Assembly: GCA_024644085.1 (NCBI GenBank)
Contig: JAHELS010000038.1
Coordinates: forward strand, 397-36,221
Direction: 5' to 3'
DNA length: 35,825 nucleotides
Source: Rhodopirellula sp.
Lineage (GTDB): Bacteria > Planctomycetota > Planctomycetia > Pirellulales > Pirellulaceae
The translations under genes and the position numbers were made by a program. This document shows, piece after piece, positions 9,453-17,590 of the stretch (its first letter is position 1; each line of letters starts with the position of its first letter). The notes under the pieces were generated by a model, which had not been told where the DNA came from, searched no databases, and saw only the letters and a list, made by a program, of their open reading frames with translations.

Positions 9453-10526
9453 ATGTCAAAGATTCATGCCTTCGAGTTTCTCGCCGAGCGGCCGTCAACC
9501 GGATTCGACGTGGCGGCGGTGTTCGGAAACGACGCAACGTTACGCTCGTGGGTGCTGCATGCTCTCTGCGGCGACGCAGACGTGACTCAAGTCGAGGGTG
9601 AGTCGACGCATTGGTCCGATCTTCGCGACGATCTGGCCACGGCGTCACTGTTTGATCTTGGCGAGAAGCGCGCGATCATTATCCGCGGTGCGGACAAATT
9701 TCTAAGCGACCACCGGGCTAAAGTCGAAAACTACATCGCTCATCCCGGTAGCGCCTGTCGTTTGATTCTCGAGCTCGATGCGATGGCGGCCAACACGCGT
9801 GTCTACAAAAGCCTGTCGAAGGACCATCTGTTGGTTGCCTGTGGTTCGTCCGTCGATACCAAGCAGGGTGTCACTGCGGCTGGACGTCGCAAGTTTCTCA
9901 CTGGCTACATTGCCTCCCGTCATGACACGTCACTCTCCAAAGGTGCGGCTGACGCGATGGTCGAAATGGTGGGTGATGATATCGGCATGCTTGATACCGA
10001 ACTTGCCAAGCTCGCCCTCTATCTCGAGCGGGGGAAGAAGATTGACGAAGACATGGTGCGGGATTTGGTCGCCGGATGGCAGGGCAAGACGGTCTGGCAA
10101 ATCACCGACGCAATGGCGGTCGGCGACGCTGCGGAGGCGCTGAGACAGCTCGACAAACTGTTCAGCGGCGGGCAAAAGCCGATCTCGCTATTACCGCAGA
10201 TCGCATGGTCGTTGCGCCGGTTTGCAATGGCCACCGCCATGATCGAGCACTGGGAACGCAGCGGGCGCAGTTTTCGCCTGGAGGATGCGCTCGCTGCTGT
10301 CGGCGTGCGGCCTTACGATATGCAGCAGGCGAAAACACAGCTGCGAGGTTTGGGACGAACTCGGGCGCGACAATTGTTGCCATGGCTGCTCGACGCCGAC
10401 CTCCGGCTCAAGGGTACCCACAGTGCGGATGGGCGCGACCGATTCCTGCTCGAGCAACTGGTCGTCCGGCTGGCGCGACGGGACGAAGCCGAGACCGACG
10501 CGAAAACGGCGTCTGTATCGTCATAG
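9453..10526 (+). CDS. holA: DNA polymerase III subunit delta
   Basis: The 357-aa protein matches the delta clamp-loader subunit, which opens the beta sliding clamp within the delta/delta-prime/tau complex. The architecture fits: an N-terminal domain with the typical start (MSKIHAFEFLAE) and early segments SLFDLGEKRAIIIRGADKFL and CRLILELDAMAANTRVYKSL. A helical lid with DAMVEMVGDDIGMLDTELAKLALYL follows, then a C-terminal collar domain with TVWQITDAMAVGDAAEALRQ, LLPQIAWSLRRFA and the ending DADLRLKGTHSADGRDRFLL, which corresponds to the conserved 'D..LKG....LE.L' signature. There is no Walker A motif, as expected for delta. The frame extends to a GTG at 9447, but the ATG at 9453 is more natural. 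Confidence 0.92.
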   Translation: MSKIHAFEFLAERPSTGFDVAAVFGNDATLRSWVLHALCGDADVTQVEGESTHWSDLRDDLATASLFDLGEKRAIIIRGADKFLSDHRAKVENYIAHPGSACRLILELDAMAANTRVYKSLSKDHLLVACGSSVDTKQGVTAAGRRKFLTGYIASRHDTSLSKGAADAMVEMVGDDIGMLDTELAKLALYLERGKKIDEDMVRDLVAGWQGKTVWQITDAMAVGDAAEALRQLDKLFSGGQKPISLLPQIAWSLRRFAMATAMIEHWERSGRSFRLEDALAAVGVRPYDMQQAKTQLRGLGRTRARQLLPWLLDADLRLKGTHSADGRDRFLLEQLVVRLARRDEAETDAKTASVSS

Positions 10527-10534
10527 CGGGTCGA

Positions 10535-10945
10535 TCAATCCCCGGCGACGAAAATGGGTTGGTCCGCCGGGGTCGAATCATGATTCTTCGCCACATGCGA
10601 CGTGTCAAAAACGAGATCCGGGAGCCGTTTGGCTTTGATCCAACTCTTCCCGTCACTGCTGATCGCATGGTTTGGGTGTAGGCGGCCCTGCTTGGCAAGC
10701 TTCGCCAACTTCGGCAGAGAAAACGGGCCGGCGTCTCCGCGCTTGGTCCGGACATGCCAACGCTTGGACATCGCTTCGTGGAATTCGAGTCCCTCGATGT
10801 GTTTCGCCTGAAACCAGGATTCGCCGTCGTCGCTGACCAATGACTTCGGTTTCAGCGTTCCCTTGTCGGCCAGGTGAACCAGCACCTTGGAAGTAACGGG
10901 TCCTCGGGGACCCCCTTTTGTCTTGATGTACCAATGACGTGGCAT
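10535..10945 (-). CDS. small protein with two GYF_2-type domains
   Basis: The ATG at 10945 gives 136 aa. An upstream in-frame start at 11005 would add 20 Pro/Arg-rich residues and is unlikely. The protein is two tandem copies of a domain of about 49 residues (5-53 and 63-111). Each begins with an aromatic pair (HWYIKTK, RWHVRTK), has a central G-P turn (RGPVTSKVL, AGPFSLPKL) and ends in S-D-D/G-x-S-W followed by a-K-x-L. This is the pattern of the GYF_2 family, whose GYF relatives bind proline-rich peptides. There is no signal peptide or membrane segment. It converges on holA with 8 bp between them and lies downstream of the ABC ATPase gene. The function is unknown; a protein-protein adaptor role is inference. 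Confidence 0.75.
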   Translation of the reverse strand: MPRHWYIKTKGGPRGPVTSKVLVHLADKGTLKPKSLVSDDGESWFQAKHIEGLEFHEAMSKRWHVRTKRGDAGPFSLPKLAKLAKQGRLHPNHAISSDGKSWIKAKRLPDLVFDTSHVAKNHDSTPADQPIFVAGD

Positions 10946-11101
10946 CGCCGCCGGTGCTCGTAAACGTGGTCGGTTGAGTGGATCGCAATTCCGCACAGGC
11001 ACCACTGGAGCATCCGGACTTCAGTATCCCCAGCGGGCTGAACAGCATCCCATGTGAGGATAAGTCTAGTTCTTCAGCCCCGTCGCTGCACAAGAAACCT
11101 T

Positions 11102-12040
11102 CTACATGCGGTTGCTGGTCCCCTTGGTCAAAGCCATGAAGGCGCTTTCCAGGTCGAGTTCTTCCTCGCTGAAGCGTCGCAGGTCAATCCCGTTGTTGAT
11201 AAGTAACTTTGGCAAGTCGCTGTAATCTTCAACCTCGCTCTTGAGCACCACCCGCATGGCATCATCGCCTGGTTCACATGCCTGGACCTTTTCGTGCCCA
11301 TTGAGCAGCGCCGCGATCGCCTCCATTTTTTCCCGCGCCGCCGGTTGGATCACCAACACGGCATGCTTTCGAACCATACGGATGACTTCCGCTTTGGTCG
11401 CGTTCTGTTTCATCTCACCCTTGTCGATGATGCCGACCTTGTTACAGACATCCGCAAGTTCAGGCAGGATATGACTGCTGACAATGATCGTCTTTCCCAG
11501 TTCACCGAGTTTTCGAAGCAAGTTGCGCATTTCGATTCGTGCGCGCGGATCGAGACCCGACAAAGGTTCATCGAGCAACAGAACTTGCGGGTCGTGCAGC
11601 AGCGTCCGCGCCAAACCAAGCCGCTGGGTTTGGCCACGTGAGAGCGTGTTGGCGAAGGCGTCACGTTTGAAATCGAGATCAACGACGTCCAACATCTCAT
11701 CGACCCGTTTCCTTCGCGTCTCGCCGTTGATCCGGTAGGACGCCGCAAAGAACTCCAGATATTCGACGACGGTCATGTCATCGTAGACGCCAAAAAAGTC
11801 GGGCATGTACCCAACCAGCCGCCTGATTTCCTTGGGCGCCGTGTGGACACTGTGCTCGCACACGTAGGCTTCGCCCCAGGTCGGTTCGAGCAGCGTGGCG
11901 ATGATCCGCATCGTGGTGGTTTTGCCCGCACCATTGGGTCCGATGAACCCAAACAGATCGCCCGGCTCAAGATCGAGGTCGATACTCTTGATGGCGAATG
12001 CGTCACCATATTTTTTCGTCAGGTCGACAGTTTTGATCAC
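11102..12040 (-). CDS. ABC transporter ATP-binding protein
   Basis: The 312-aa protein starts at a GTG. The motifs are complete: Walker A GPNGAGKTT (34-42), signature LSRGQ (133-137), Walker B VLLLDEP with Glu158, D-loop SGLD (161-164) and switch His190. The Q-loop position reads GYMPDFFGVYDD, with Asp where Gln is usual. About 90 C-terminal residues form an extra domain typical of ATPases paired with ABC-2 type permeases. The gene lies 72 nt downstream of the 768-aa membrane protein gene in the same direction, so the two probably form an operon and a complex at the inner membrane. No ABC permease gene is adjacent, so the transported substrate cannot be inferred. Confidence 0.92.
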   Translation of the reverse strand: MIKTVDLTKKYGDAFAIKSIDLDLEPGDLFGFIGPNGAGKTTTMRIIATLLEPTWGEAYVCEHSVHTAPKEIRRLVGYMPDFFGVYDDMTVVEYLEFFAASYRINGETRRKRVDEMLDVVDLDFKRDAFANTLSRGQTQRLGLARTLLHDPQVLLLDEPLSGLDPRARIEMRNLLRKLGELGKTIIVSSHILPELADVCNKVGIIDKGEMKQNATKAEVIRMVRKHAVLVIQPAAREKMEAIAALLNGHEKVQACEPGDDAMRVVLKSEVEDYSDLPKLLINNGIDLRRFSEEELDLESAFMALTKGTSNRM

Positions 12041-12112
12041 AGATGGTTTTCAGTAATAGAGTTCAGCGAGAGAGACCGGATGGCTGCGTTGATGGCTATC
12101 CAGTTGGAAGTG

Positions 12113-14419
12113 TCAATCACTCAGACTTCGATAGCGTCCGGCTTTTCGGACCGGCAACGCGACGCGTACCAGGGTGAGCGTCGTGCCTGAGGTGTCTTTG
12201 TCGTTTCCGCGATCGGTGGCCGAAATTCGAGTCAGGTTTTCGTCGACCTTTCCAACCAATAAGCATCGATCATCAGCAAGCACGTGGCTGAGATCCAGGA
12301 AGGAAAGGGGGTCATGCCGCAAGCCGGTGTAACGGGTGCCGCCCACCGCATCATGGAACATCAGCATTTCGGCGATGCGATGGGGCGAGTCATTGTCGGT
12401 CGGATCCCAGGCCTCGGTCTCGGTCGAACTGCCAAGTGCTTCCTGACGGGAAAGTCGCCATCGGAAATTCTTCTGGCGGAGGGTGTCGACGCGCGCTATC
12501 GCTGCACCAGCGGGGAATCGTGTTGGCAACAGGTATGCCCAATTACGGTAGACGAGCATCCCGTCAAGCACATCGATTGGAAGCGGATTGGTGAACTCGC
12601 CTTGCAGCAATTCGCTTCCGGGCCGCGAATCCATCACGACGTCGGAGGCAAATTTCGGCTCGAACCGGCAATAGGTTGCAATCGACTTGCTGCTGCGAGA
12701 TGCGAGGGGCAATCCCTTCATCGAGGTTCTGGTTTCCGCGCCATCCCCGGAGCCATCGATATCGAATTCGACCTGGTAAATCGGCAAGCGGCTGTCCTCG
12801 ATCGCAATTTGAATTCCACCAAACGATTCGCCGGCATACCCGAACGGAACGGTCACCATCTCATCCATCGTTTTGGAAACGGCACTCAGTGATTCTGTTT
12901 CTTCGACAGTGATGTCAAACCTCGCGGCCCCATGCACATACAAATAATTGGTCGCAAAACCTCGGCCAATTCCGTGGTTCGCATCAAAGTCGAAGATCTC
13001 GATCCGGTTGTAATGAAGTGGAACATCGGATGTCCCACTGGTTGACGTGCCAGCTGTCGCGACCGGTTTGGATTGATATGCCAACACGATCGACAATCCG
13101 ATTGCCACGATTGGAAAAGTAAGCCATCCCAACAGCGGGCGTCCGAGCACCCGGTTGATGAGCAAGAAGTCAAGCGGACCGATTGCGGCGATCAACGCCA
13201 TCAAAATCAGAGATACCAGCGAGAACCCAAATTGCCGCTTGATCCCGAACTGGTCGAGTGCGGAACGCAACTGCCCCGCCAAATCGTCGTAAGCCGTCGA
13301 CCGGCTGCGCTGTCGCCGCTGCTCTTGAGGTGGTTCAGGAATCAAGATCGTGCCGGTCAAACGGGTGATCAAGTCAAGACGCTCCGGCCAGCGCGCAAAC
13401 GCGTCGTTATCCAAATCGGCGGCAACGACCGTGACGCGGCCGAAGCCGACGTTGTAGTCCACCGCCAAGGGTGTGCTGACGCGGCGCGACGTGCGGCCCA
13501 TGATCAACATCCGACCTTTGTCCTTCGGCAATTTCGCACCGACAAAAGGTTCTAATGGCGTTTGCGTCGATGTGTAACTTTCCAACGCTGAAGGGTCGAT
13601 TTCCGTGGTCACGATCTCGGCAATCGGCAGCAGCGACACCAGCCAGGGCGCGGCCTGCACCAATTCCGGCGCCGATTCACCGAGCGTCAAAAGCACACGG
13701 CCTCCGGCGATGATCCAATCCGAGATCGCGCGCCTTTGCGGTTCGCTCAGGCCCCGCAGCAAGTCGGAACTGCTGCCGCCAATCAGGATCAAATCGACTC
13801 CGTCGTACCCGAGGGCGGAGTCGGGAAATCCTCCGGGTTGCTTCGGGATCGAAACGGCGATCTGCGCGTCACGTTCAAGAATCTCGTTCGCTCCGATCGA
13901 TTCGACTTCCAACGGATCACCGATCGCAACGATCCACCGCATCTTCAATGGGATCATGGCGTCCCCGCGCGATGGTGAACCTTCGGTTGGCAACCTGGTC
14001 GTGGCAACCACGGCGCCGTCGCTGCGTAGGACCAGCGGTGCTGCTTCGCTGCCGGGAATCACATATCCCCATCGGTCGAGGTCAATCGGTCGTGGTTGAT
14101 CGTATTGGACCTGAACGCCATCGCCATCGCGGGTCTCGATCGAATCGACCCTTTGATTGCCGCCGAATCGAACACCGGTCCACCGTCCGACTCGATAATG
14201 GCCTTCAATGCCGATCCGTACTCCGCTGGATTGTGATTGCGTTGCTTCGAGCGATTGTGCATCGGCGTTGCCGCGAGGGGCAAACATGCCGAAGACGGCC
14301 GTGATTAGCAGCAACAGACGCAACGCTTCACGCAGCGTCATCGTCATCGTCCGACCAAGCCATGCTTGTTGATCGGATTTCATTTGCTCAGCGTGATTCG
14401 TCAATCTGGTTCGCATCAC
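12113..14419 (-). CDS. membrane-anchored protein with GATase-like region, partner candidate for the ABC ATPase
   Basis: The frame begins at a GTG at 14419, 3 nt after the mazG-like stop (768 aa). In-frame ATGs at 14416 and 14383 are also possible. The first hydrophobic stretch, ALRLLLLITAVFGMFA (about residues 32-47), is a signal or anchor. Residues about 180-320 resemble the class I glutamine amidotransferase-like fold seen in extracytoplasmic DUF4350-type proteins (YDGVDLILIGG, ISDWIIAGGRVLLTLGE, FGRVTVVAADLDND), without an obvious catalytic Cys. Two membrane helices follow at about 400-455, then a periplasmic beta-rich C-terminal domain. Proteins with this layout commonly accompany ABC ATPases in gliding- or auxiliary-transport-like operons. 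The gene order mazG-like, this gene, ABC ATPase supports co-expression. The function is unknown. Confidence 0.8.
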   Translation of the reverse strand: MMRTRLTNHAEQMKSDQQAWLGRTMTMTLREALRLLLLITAVFGMFAPRGNADAQSLEATQSQSSGVRIGIEGHYRVGRWTGVRFGGNQRVDSIETRDGDGVQVQYDQPRPIDLDRWGYVIPGSEAAPLVLRSDGAVVATTRLPTEGSPSRGDAMIPLKMRWIVAIGDPLEVESIGANEILERDAQIAVSIPKQPGGFPDSALGYDGVDLILIGGSSSDLLRGLSEPQRRAISDWIIAGGRVLLTLGESAPELVQAAPWLVSLLPIAEIVTTEIDPSALESYTSTQTPLEPFVGAKLPKDKGRMLIMGRTSRRVSTPLAVDYNVGFGRVTVVAADLDNDAFARWPERLDLITRLTGTILIPEPPQEQRRQRSRSTAYDDLAGQLRSALDQFGIKRQFGFSLVSLILMALIAAIGPLDFLLINRVLGRPLLGWLTFPIVAIGLSIVLAYQSKPVATAGTSTSGTSDVPLHYNRIEIFDFDANHGIGRGFATNYLYVHGAARFDITVEETESLSAVSKTMDEMVTVPFGYAGESFGGIQIAIEDSRLPIYQVEFDIDGSGDGAETRTSMKGLPLASRSSKSIATYCRFEPKFASDVVMDSRPGSELLQGEFTNPLPIDVLDGMLVYRNWAYLLPTRFPAGAAIARVDTLRQKNFRWRLSRQEALGSSTETEAWDPTDNDSPHRIAEMLMFHDAVGGTRYTGLRHDPLSFLDLSHVLADDRCLLVGKVDENLTRISATDRGNDKDTSGTTLTLVRVALPVRKAGRYRSLSD

Positions 14420-14422
14420 CGA

Positions 14423-14764
14423 CTACGGCTTTTCGGAATTGGGGCACTCGCAAACCAGGCGGCCGCAACCGGGGCAACCATGACCGTACTTCGCAAGCAG
14501 CGCTTGATTGAGATCGACATCCGCGACGTTCGCGATCGTCGCCAACCATGCGATCACATCCGCGAACTCTTCAGCCAGATTCTGTTTATCATCCCCTCGC
14601 AGGGCCGAAGCGAGCTCGCCAACCTCCTCCATCAACCACATGAAGGTGCCATCGATCCCCCGAGCCACGTCTTTATCGAAATACATCTGGCGGATGTGGC
14701 GTTGCAAATCGGCGATCGACAACTCATCGGTCGGAGGCCGGGTCGCGTCTGCGGAGGAAGACAT
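14423..14764 (-). CDS. MazG-like nucleotide pyrophosphohydrolase with C-terminal Cys cluster
   Basis: The 113-aa protein has the MazG-type metal-binding helices: EEVGE at 46-50 and EEFAD at 65-69, fitting the family motif E-E-x-x-E ... E-x-x-D. Such enzymes hydrolyse (d)NTPs to NMPs and pyrophosphate and serve as house-cleaning or stringent-response modulating enzymes. The substrate cannot be told from sequence. A short C-terminal extension contains four cysteines (97, 100, 105, 107; CPGC and CEC), which could bind zinc or dimerise through metal. The ATG start is clear. It is the first gene of the minus-strand run that continues with the 768-aa membrane protein 3 nt later. Confidence 0.88.
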   Translation of the reverse strand: MSSSADATRPPTDELSIADLQRHIRQMYFDKDVARGIDGTFMWLMEEVGELASALRGDDKQNLAEEFADVIAWLATIANVADVDLNQALLAKYGHGCPGCGRLVCECPNSEKP

Positions 14765-15022
14765 GGTTGCTTTGAGTGAAAAGGTTGATTAGCGGGTCGA
14801 TCGACAACCGATCGATCTGGAAGCCGCCTCGCGACGGGTGTGCTGGAAAGATTTGGAGTTCCTATCGAGAATTCCAGCCGGTGTGCGATCGTTACGGTGG
14901 GGGGTATGACGCCAAGTGCGGGATGTCAGCAGAATATCCCGCTGCACCTTCGCACGGTAGTCAACTACATTGTTCACGACGGTTTGGTTCCGGTCCGATT
15001 CCATCATCTGCGACAAAATTCC

Positions 15023-16240
15023 GTGACCGAGTTACCCCACGAGTCGTCTGCACCAACCAATCCGGTTTCCGGTGTTCCGGGCGGATCTGGGCAGCCCGCT
15101 CCGGCCGCGCAGGGGCCGAGTGACTTGAAGGGATCGACGTTCCACCGATACCCATTCTATTCGCCGCGATTTTGGCATGGCATGCGGCCGTTGACCTGGT
15201 TTCGCCTTCTCAAGGAAGGTCGGTTCCGAGTGCACGCCAGCCGGTTGCCGATGTTGATCGGGGTGACCGTGTTCTCGGCAGTCAACGCGGTCTTGGCCGT
15301 ACTCCAAAAGCTGTTGTTCGGCCGGAAAATTGCCGAGGCCGAGCTGCACGGCCCACCGGTGTTCATTGTCGGGCATTGGCGAAGCGGCACGACGCTGCTG
15401 CACGAGTTGATGGTGCGGGACGAGAGGCTCAGCAGCCCCTCGACGTTTCAATGTTTTGCCCCGGAACACTTTTTGGTCTCGGAATGGTTTTTCCGACGGT
15501 TTGCCAATTGGATGCTTCCCGGAAAACGTCCGATGGACAACATGGCCGCGGGGTGGGACCGGCCCCAGGAGGACGAGTTTGCGTTGCTGACACTGGGACT
15601 CCCCTCGCCATATCGCCGGATGGCGTTTCCGAATGAGCCGCCGGTCGATCTGGAGTATCTCGACTTTGAAGGTGTCGAAGAACCGAGGATCGAAAAGTGG
15701 TTGGGAACCTTGCGATCTTTTCTATTGACCGTCAGCTTCGTGACCGGTCGGCCACTGATCATCAAAAGCCCGACTCATACCGGGCGGATCGCTTATTTGG
15801 CGAAAGAGTTCCCCGAGGCCAAATTCATTCATATCACGCGCGACCCAAGGGAACTGTTTCCGTCCACATGTCGATTGTGGCGTAGCCTCGATGAAGTCCA
15901 GGGGCTTCAACGTCCCACCGATGACAACAACGAGGACTATGTGATCGCCTGTTTGAAAAGAATGTATGCTGCCTTTCGCAACCAGCGCCAACAGGTCGAT
16001 CCGAGCCGATTGATGGACGTGCGCTACGAAGAATTGGTCCGCGATCCTGGTGGCACGCTCCGAAAGATCTACGAAACTTTGCGATTGAGCGATTTCGAAT
16101 CCGTGCAAGGGACAATTGAGGCGTGGGTGGAATCCGAACACCGCGAGTACACACCCAACAAGCATCAATTGCCACCGGAAAAAGAAGCGATGATTCGCGA
16201 TGCGTGGCATGATTACTTTGAAACCTATGGATATGGGTAG
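15023..16240 (+). CDS. PAPS-dependent sulfotransferase family protein
   Basis: From a GTG at 15023 the protein has 405 aa. The frame stays open back to 14840 with an ATG at 14906, but the upstream residues lack coding character and the conserved part begins near HRYPFYSPRFW. The 5'-phosphosulfate loop reads GHWRSGTT (117-124) and the 3'-phosphate loop RDPRELFPST (273-282), with a KSPTHTGR segment at 248-255. These are the PAPS-binding elements of the Sulfotransfer_3-type family. A hydrophobic stretch at about 76-99 could anchor it to the membrane. It would transfer sulfate from PAPS to an unidentified acceptor, for example a glycan or lipid. A DUF1080 lipoprotein gene starts 7 nt downstream, suggesting co-expression. 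The start position is uncertain. Confidence 0.85.
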   Translation: MTELPHESSAPTNPVSGVPGGSGQPAPAAQGPSDLKGSTFHRYPFYSPRFWHGMRPLTWFRLLKEGRFRVHASRLPMLIGVTVFSAVNAVLAVLQKLLFGRKIAEAELHGPPVFIVGHWRSGTTLLHELMVRDERLSSPSTFQCFAPEHFLVSEWFFRRFANWMLPGKRPMDNMAAGWDRPQEDEFALLTLGLPSPYRRMAFPNEPPVDLEYLDFEGVEEPRIEKWLGTLRSFLLTVSFVTGRPLIIKSPTHTGRIAYLAKEFPEAKFIHITRDPRELFPSTCRLWRSLDEVQGLQRPTDDNNEDYVIACLKRMYAAFRNQRQQVDPSRLMDVRYEELVRDPGGTLRKIYETLRLSDFESVQGTIEAWVESEHREYTPNKHQLPPEKEAMIRDAWHDYFETYGYG

Positions 16241-16247
16241 CGGGCCA

Positions 16248-17552
16248 ATGAATTTTTTCTCACAGCGCGAATACATGTTTCTTCAGTGCGCGATTCTGTT
16301 GGCACTGTTTCCGGGTTGCCGACGCGACGCGACTGCCCCCGCCCCGCTTCCACCGACCGGTTCGTCGGCTGCGGTCGAGCCCGCGGACACCGCGCCGCGA
16401 AGCTATGAAGCGGGATCCGAAGAATTGCTGGCGGCGCGGCTGCCGCCGACCGATGCGGCTCAAGGTTGGATCCGCTTGTTCGACGGGCACACGTTGTTCG
16501 GCTGGGAGATCGCCGGCGCGGCGAATTGGCGGATCGAAGACAAGAGCATCGTGGTCGACAGCGGTGATCAATGTTTGCTTTGCACGTCAACGCCATGGCA
16601 GGATTACGAGTTGATTCTCGAGTTCAACGCCGATGCGAATACCAACAGTGGTGTGTTTTTGCGGACGCCGCTCGATCCGGAAGACCCGGCGACCGATTGC
16701 TACGAAGTCAACATCGCGCCCGACGACAATCCGTTTCCTACCGCGGGTATCGTCAAACGCCAAAAGGCGGAATCGTCCGATTCGCCACAACCCGCCGGTC
16801 AATGGCGAACGATGAAAATGCGTCTCGAGGGCAACCACCTCCAGGTCACAGTCGATGACGAACTCGTAACCGACTACACCGACCCCATCGGTTTGCCGGC
16901 CGGCCGGATCGGATTGCAGCACAACAGCGGTCGCGTCGCATTCAGAAACATTCGTCTCCGCCCACTCGGTTTACAAAGCCTGTTGGACGAGGAATTGTCC
17001 AAGTGGACGAAGTACCCCGAAATGCCAGGTGAATTCACTTCAACCGACGAGGGATGGTTGCACGTCAAGGGCGGGCGAACCCAACTGGAAACGAAAGATT
17101 CGTATGACGATTTTGTGATGTTGGCCGAATACAAACTGCCGACGGCCGAAATGAACTCTGGAATCTTTTTTCGCTGCATTCCTGGCGACGAAATGATGGG
17201 CTACGAATGCCAACTCAGCAACGAAACCAAGGATGGGAATCGGCTCGCGCCGGCCGATTGCGGAACCGGCGGAATCTTTCGCCGCCAGGATGCGCGGCTG
17301 GTAGCCGGAGAAGTCGATCAGTGGACAACGCTCGTGCTTGTCGCACATGGGCCGAAAATGGCGGCGTGGGTGGGCGGGGTCCAGGTCAGCGATTGGTACG
17401 ACGATCGCCCGTCCAACGAAAATCCGCGCAAGGGGCTGAGGCTCGAGCCCGGCACGATCATGATCCAGGGACATGACCCCGGGACCGACGCGCTGTTGAA
17501 GCAGATCAGTATCGCCGAAATCAGCAAGCCGCAGAGCGTGTCATCCGAGTGA
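16248..17552 (+). CDS. lipoprotein with two DUF1080 (3-keto-disaccharide hydrolase family) domains
   Basis: The ATG at 16248 gives 434 aa. An earlier ATG at 16200 would overlap the sulfotransferase gene by 41 nt. The N-terminus has a hydrophobic stretch ending in ALFPGC, a plausible though not perfect lipobox, so the protein is probably lipid-anchored outside the cytoplasm. Two concanavalin-like DUF1080 domains follow. The first, about residues 55-240, has WIRLFDGHTLFGWEIAG, YELILEFNADANTNSGVFLR and GRIGLQHNSGRVAFRNIRL. The second, about 245-430, has FVMLAEYKLPTAEMNSGIFFR and a GRIGLQ-equivalent ending GTIMIQGHD. The family binds or hydrolyses (3-keto-)glycosides and is greatly expanded in planctomycetes. 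Substrate unknown. Confidence 0.87.
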   Translation: MNFFSQREYMFLQCAILLALFPGCRRDATAPAPLPPTGSSAAVEPADTAPRSYEAGSEELLAARLPPTDAAQGWIRLFDGHTLFGWEIAGAANWRIEDKSIVVDSGDQCLLCTSTPWQDYELILEFNADANTNSGVFLRTPLDPEDPATDCYEVNIAPDDNPFPTAGIVKRQKAESSDSPQPAGQWRTMKMRLEGNHLQVTVDDELVTDYTDPIGLPAGRIGLQHNSGRVAFRNIRLRPLGLQSLLDEELSKWTKYPEMPGEFTSTDEGWLHVKGGRTQLETKDSYDDFVMLAEYKLPTAEMNSGIFFRCIPGDEMMGYECQLSNETKDGNRLAPADCGTGGIFRRQDARLVAGEVDQWTTLVLVAHGPKMAAWVGGVQVSDWYDDRPSNENPRKGLRLEPGTIMIQGHDPGTDALLKQISIAEISKPQSVSSE

Positions 17553-17590
17553 GCCGACGCCGGGGTACCGGAATCAATCGCCCGCTCGGT

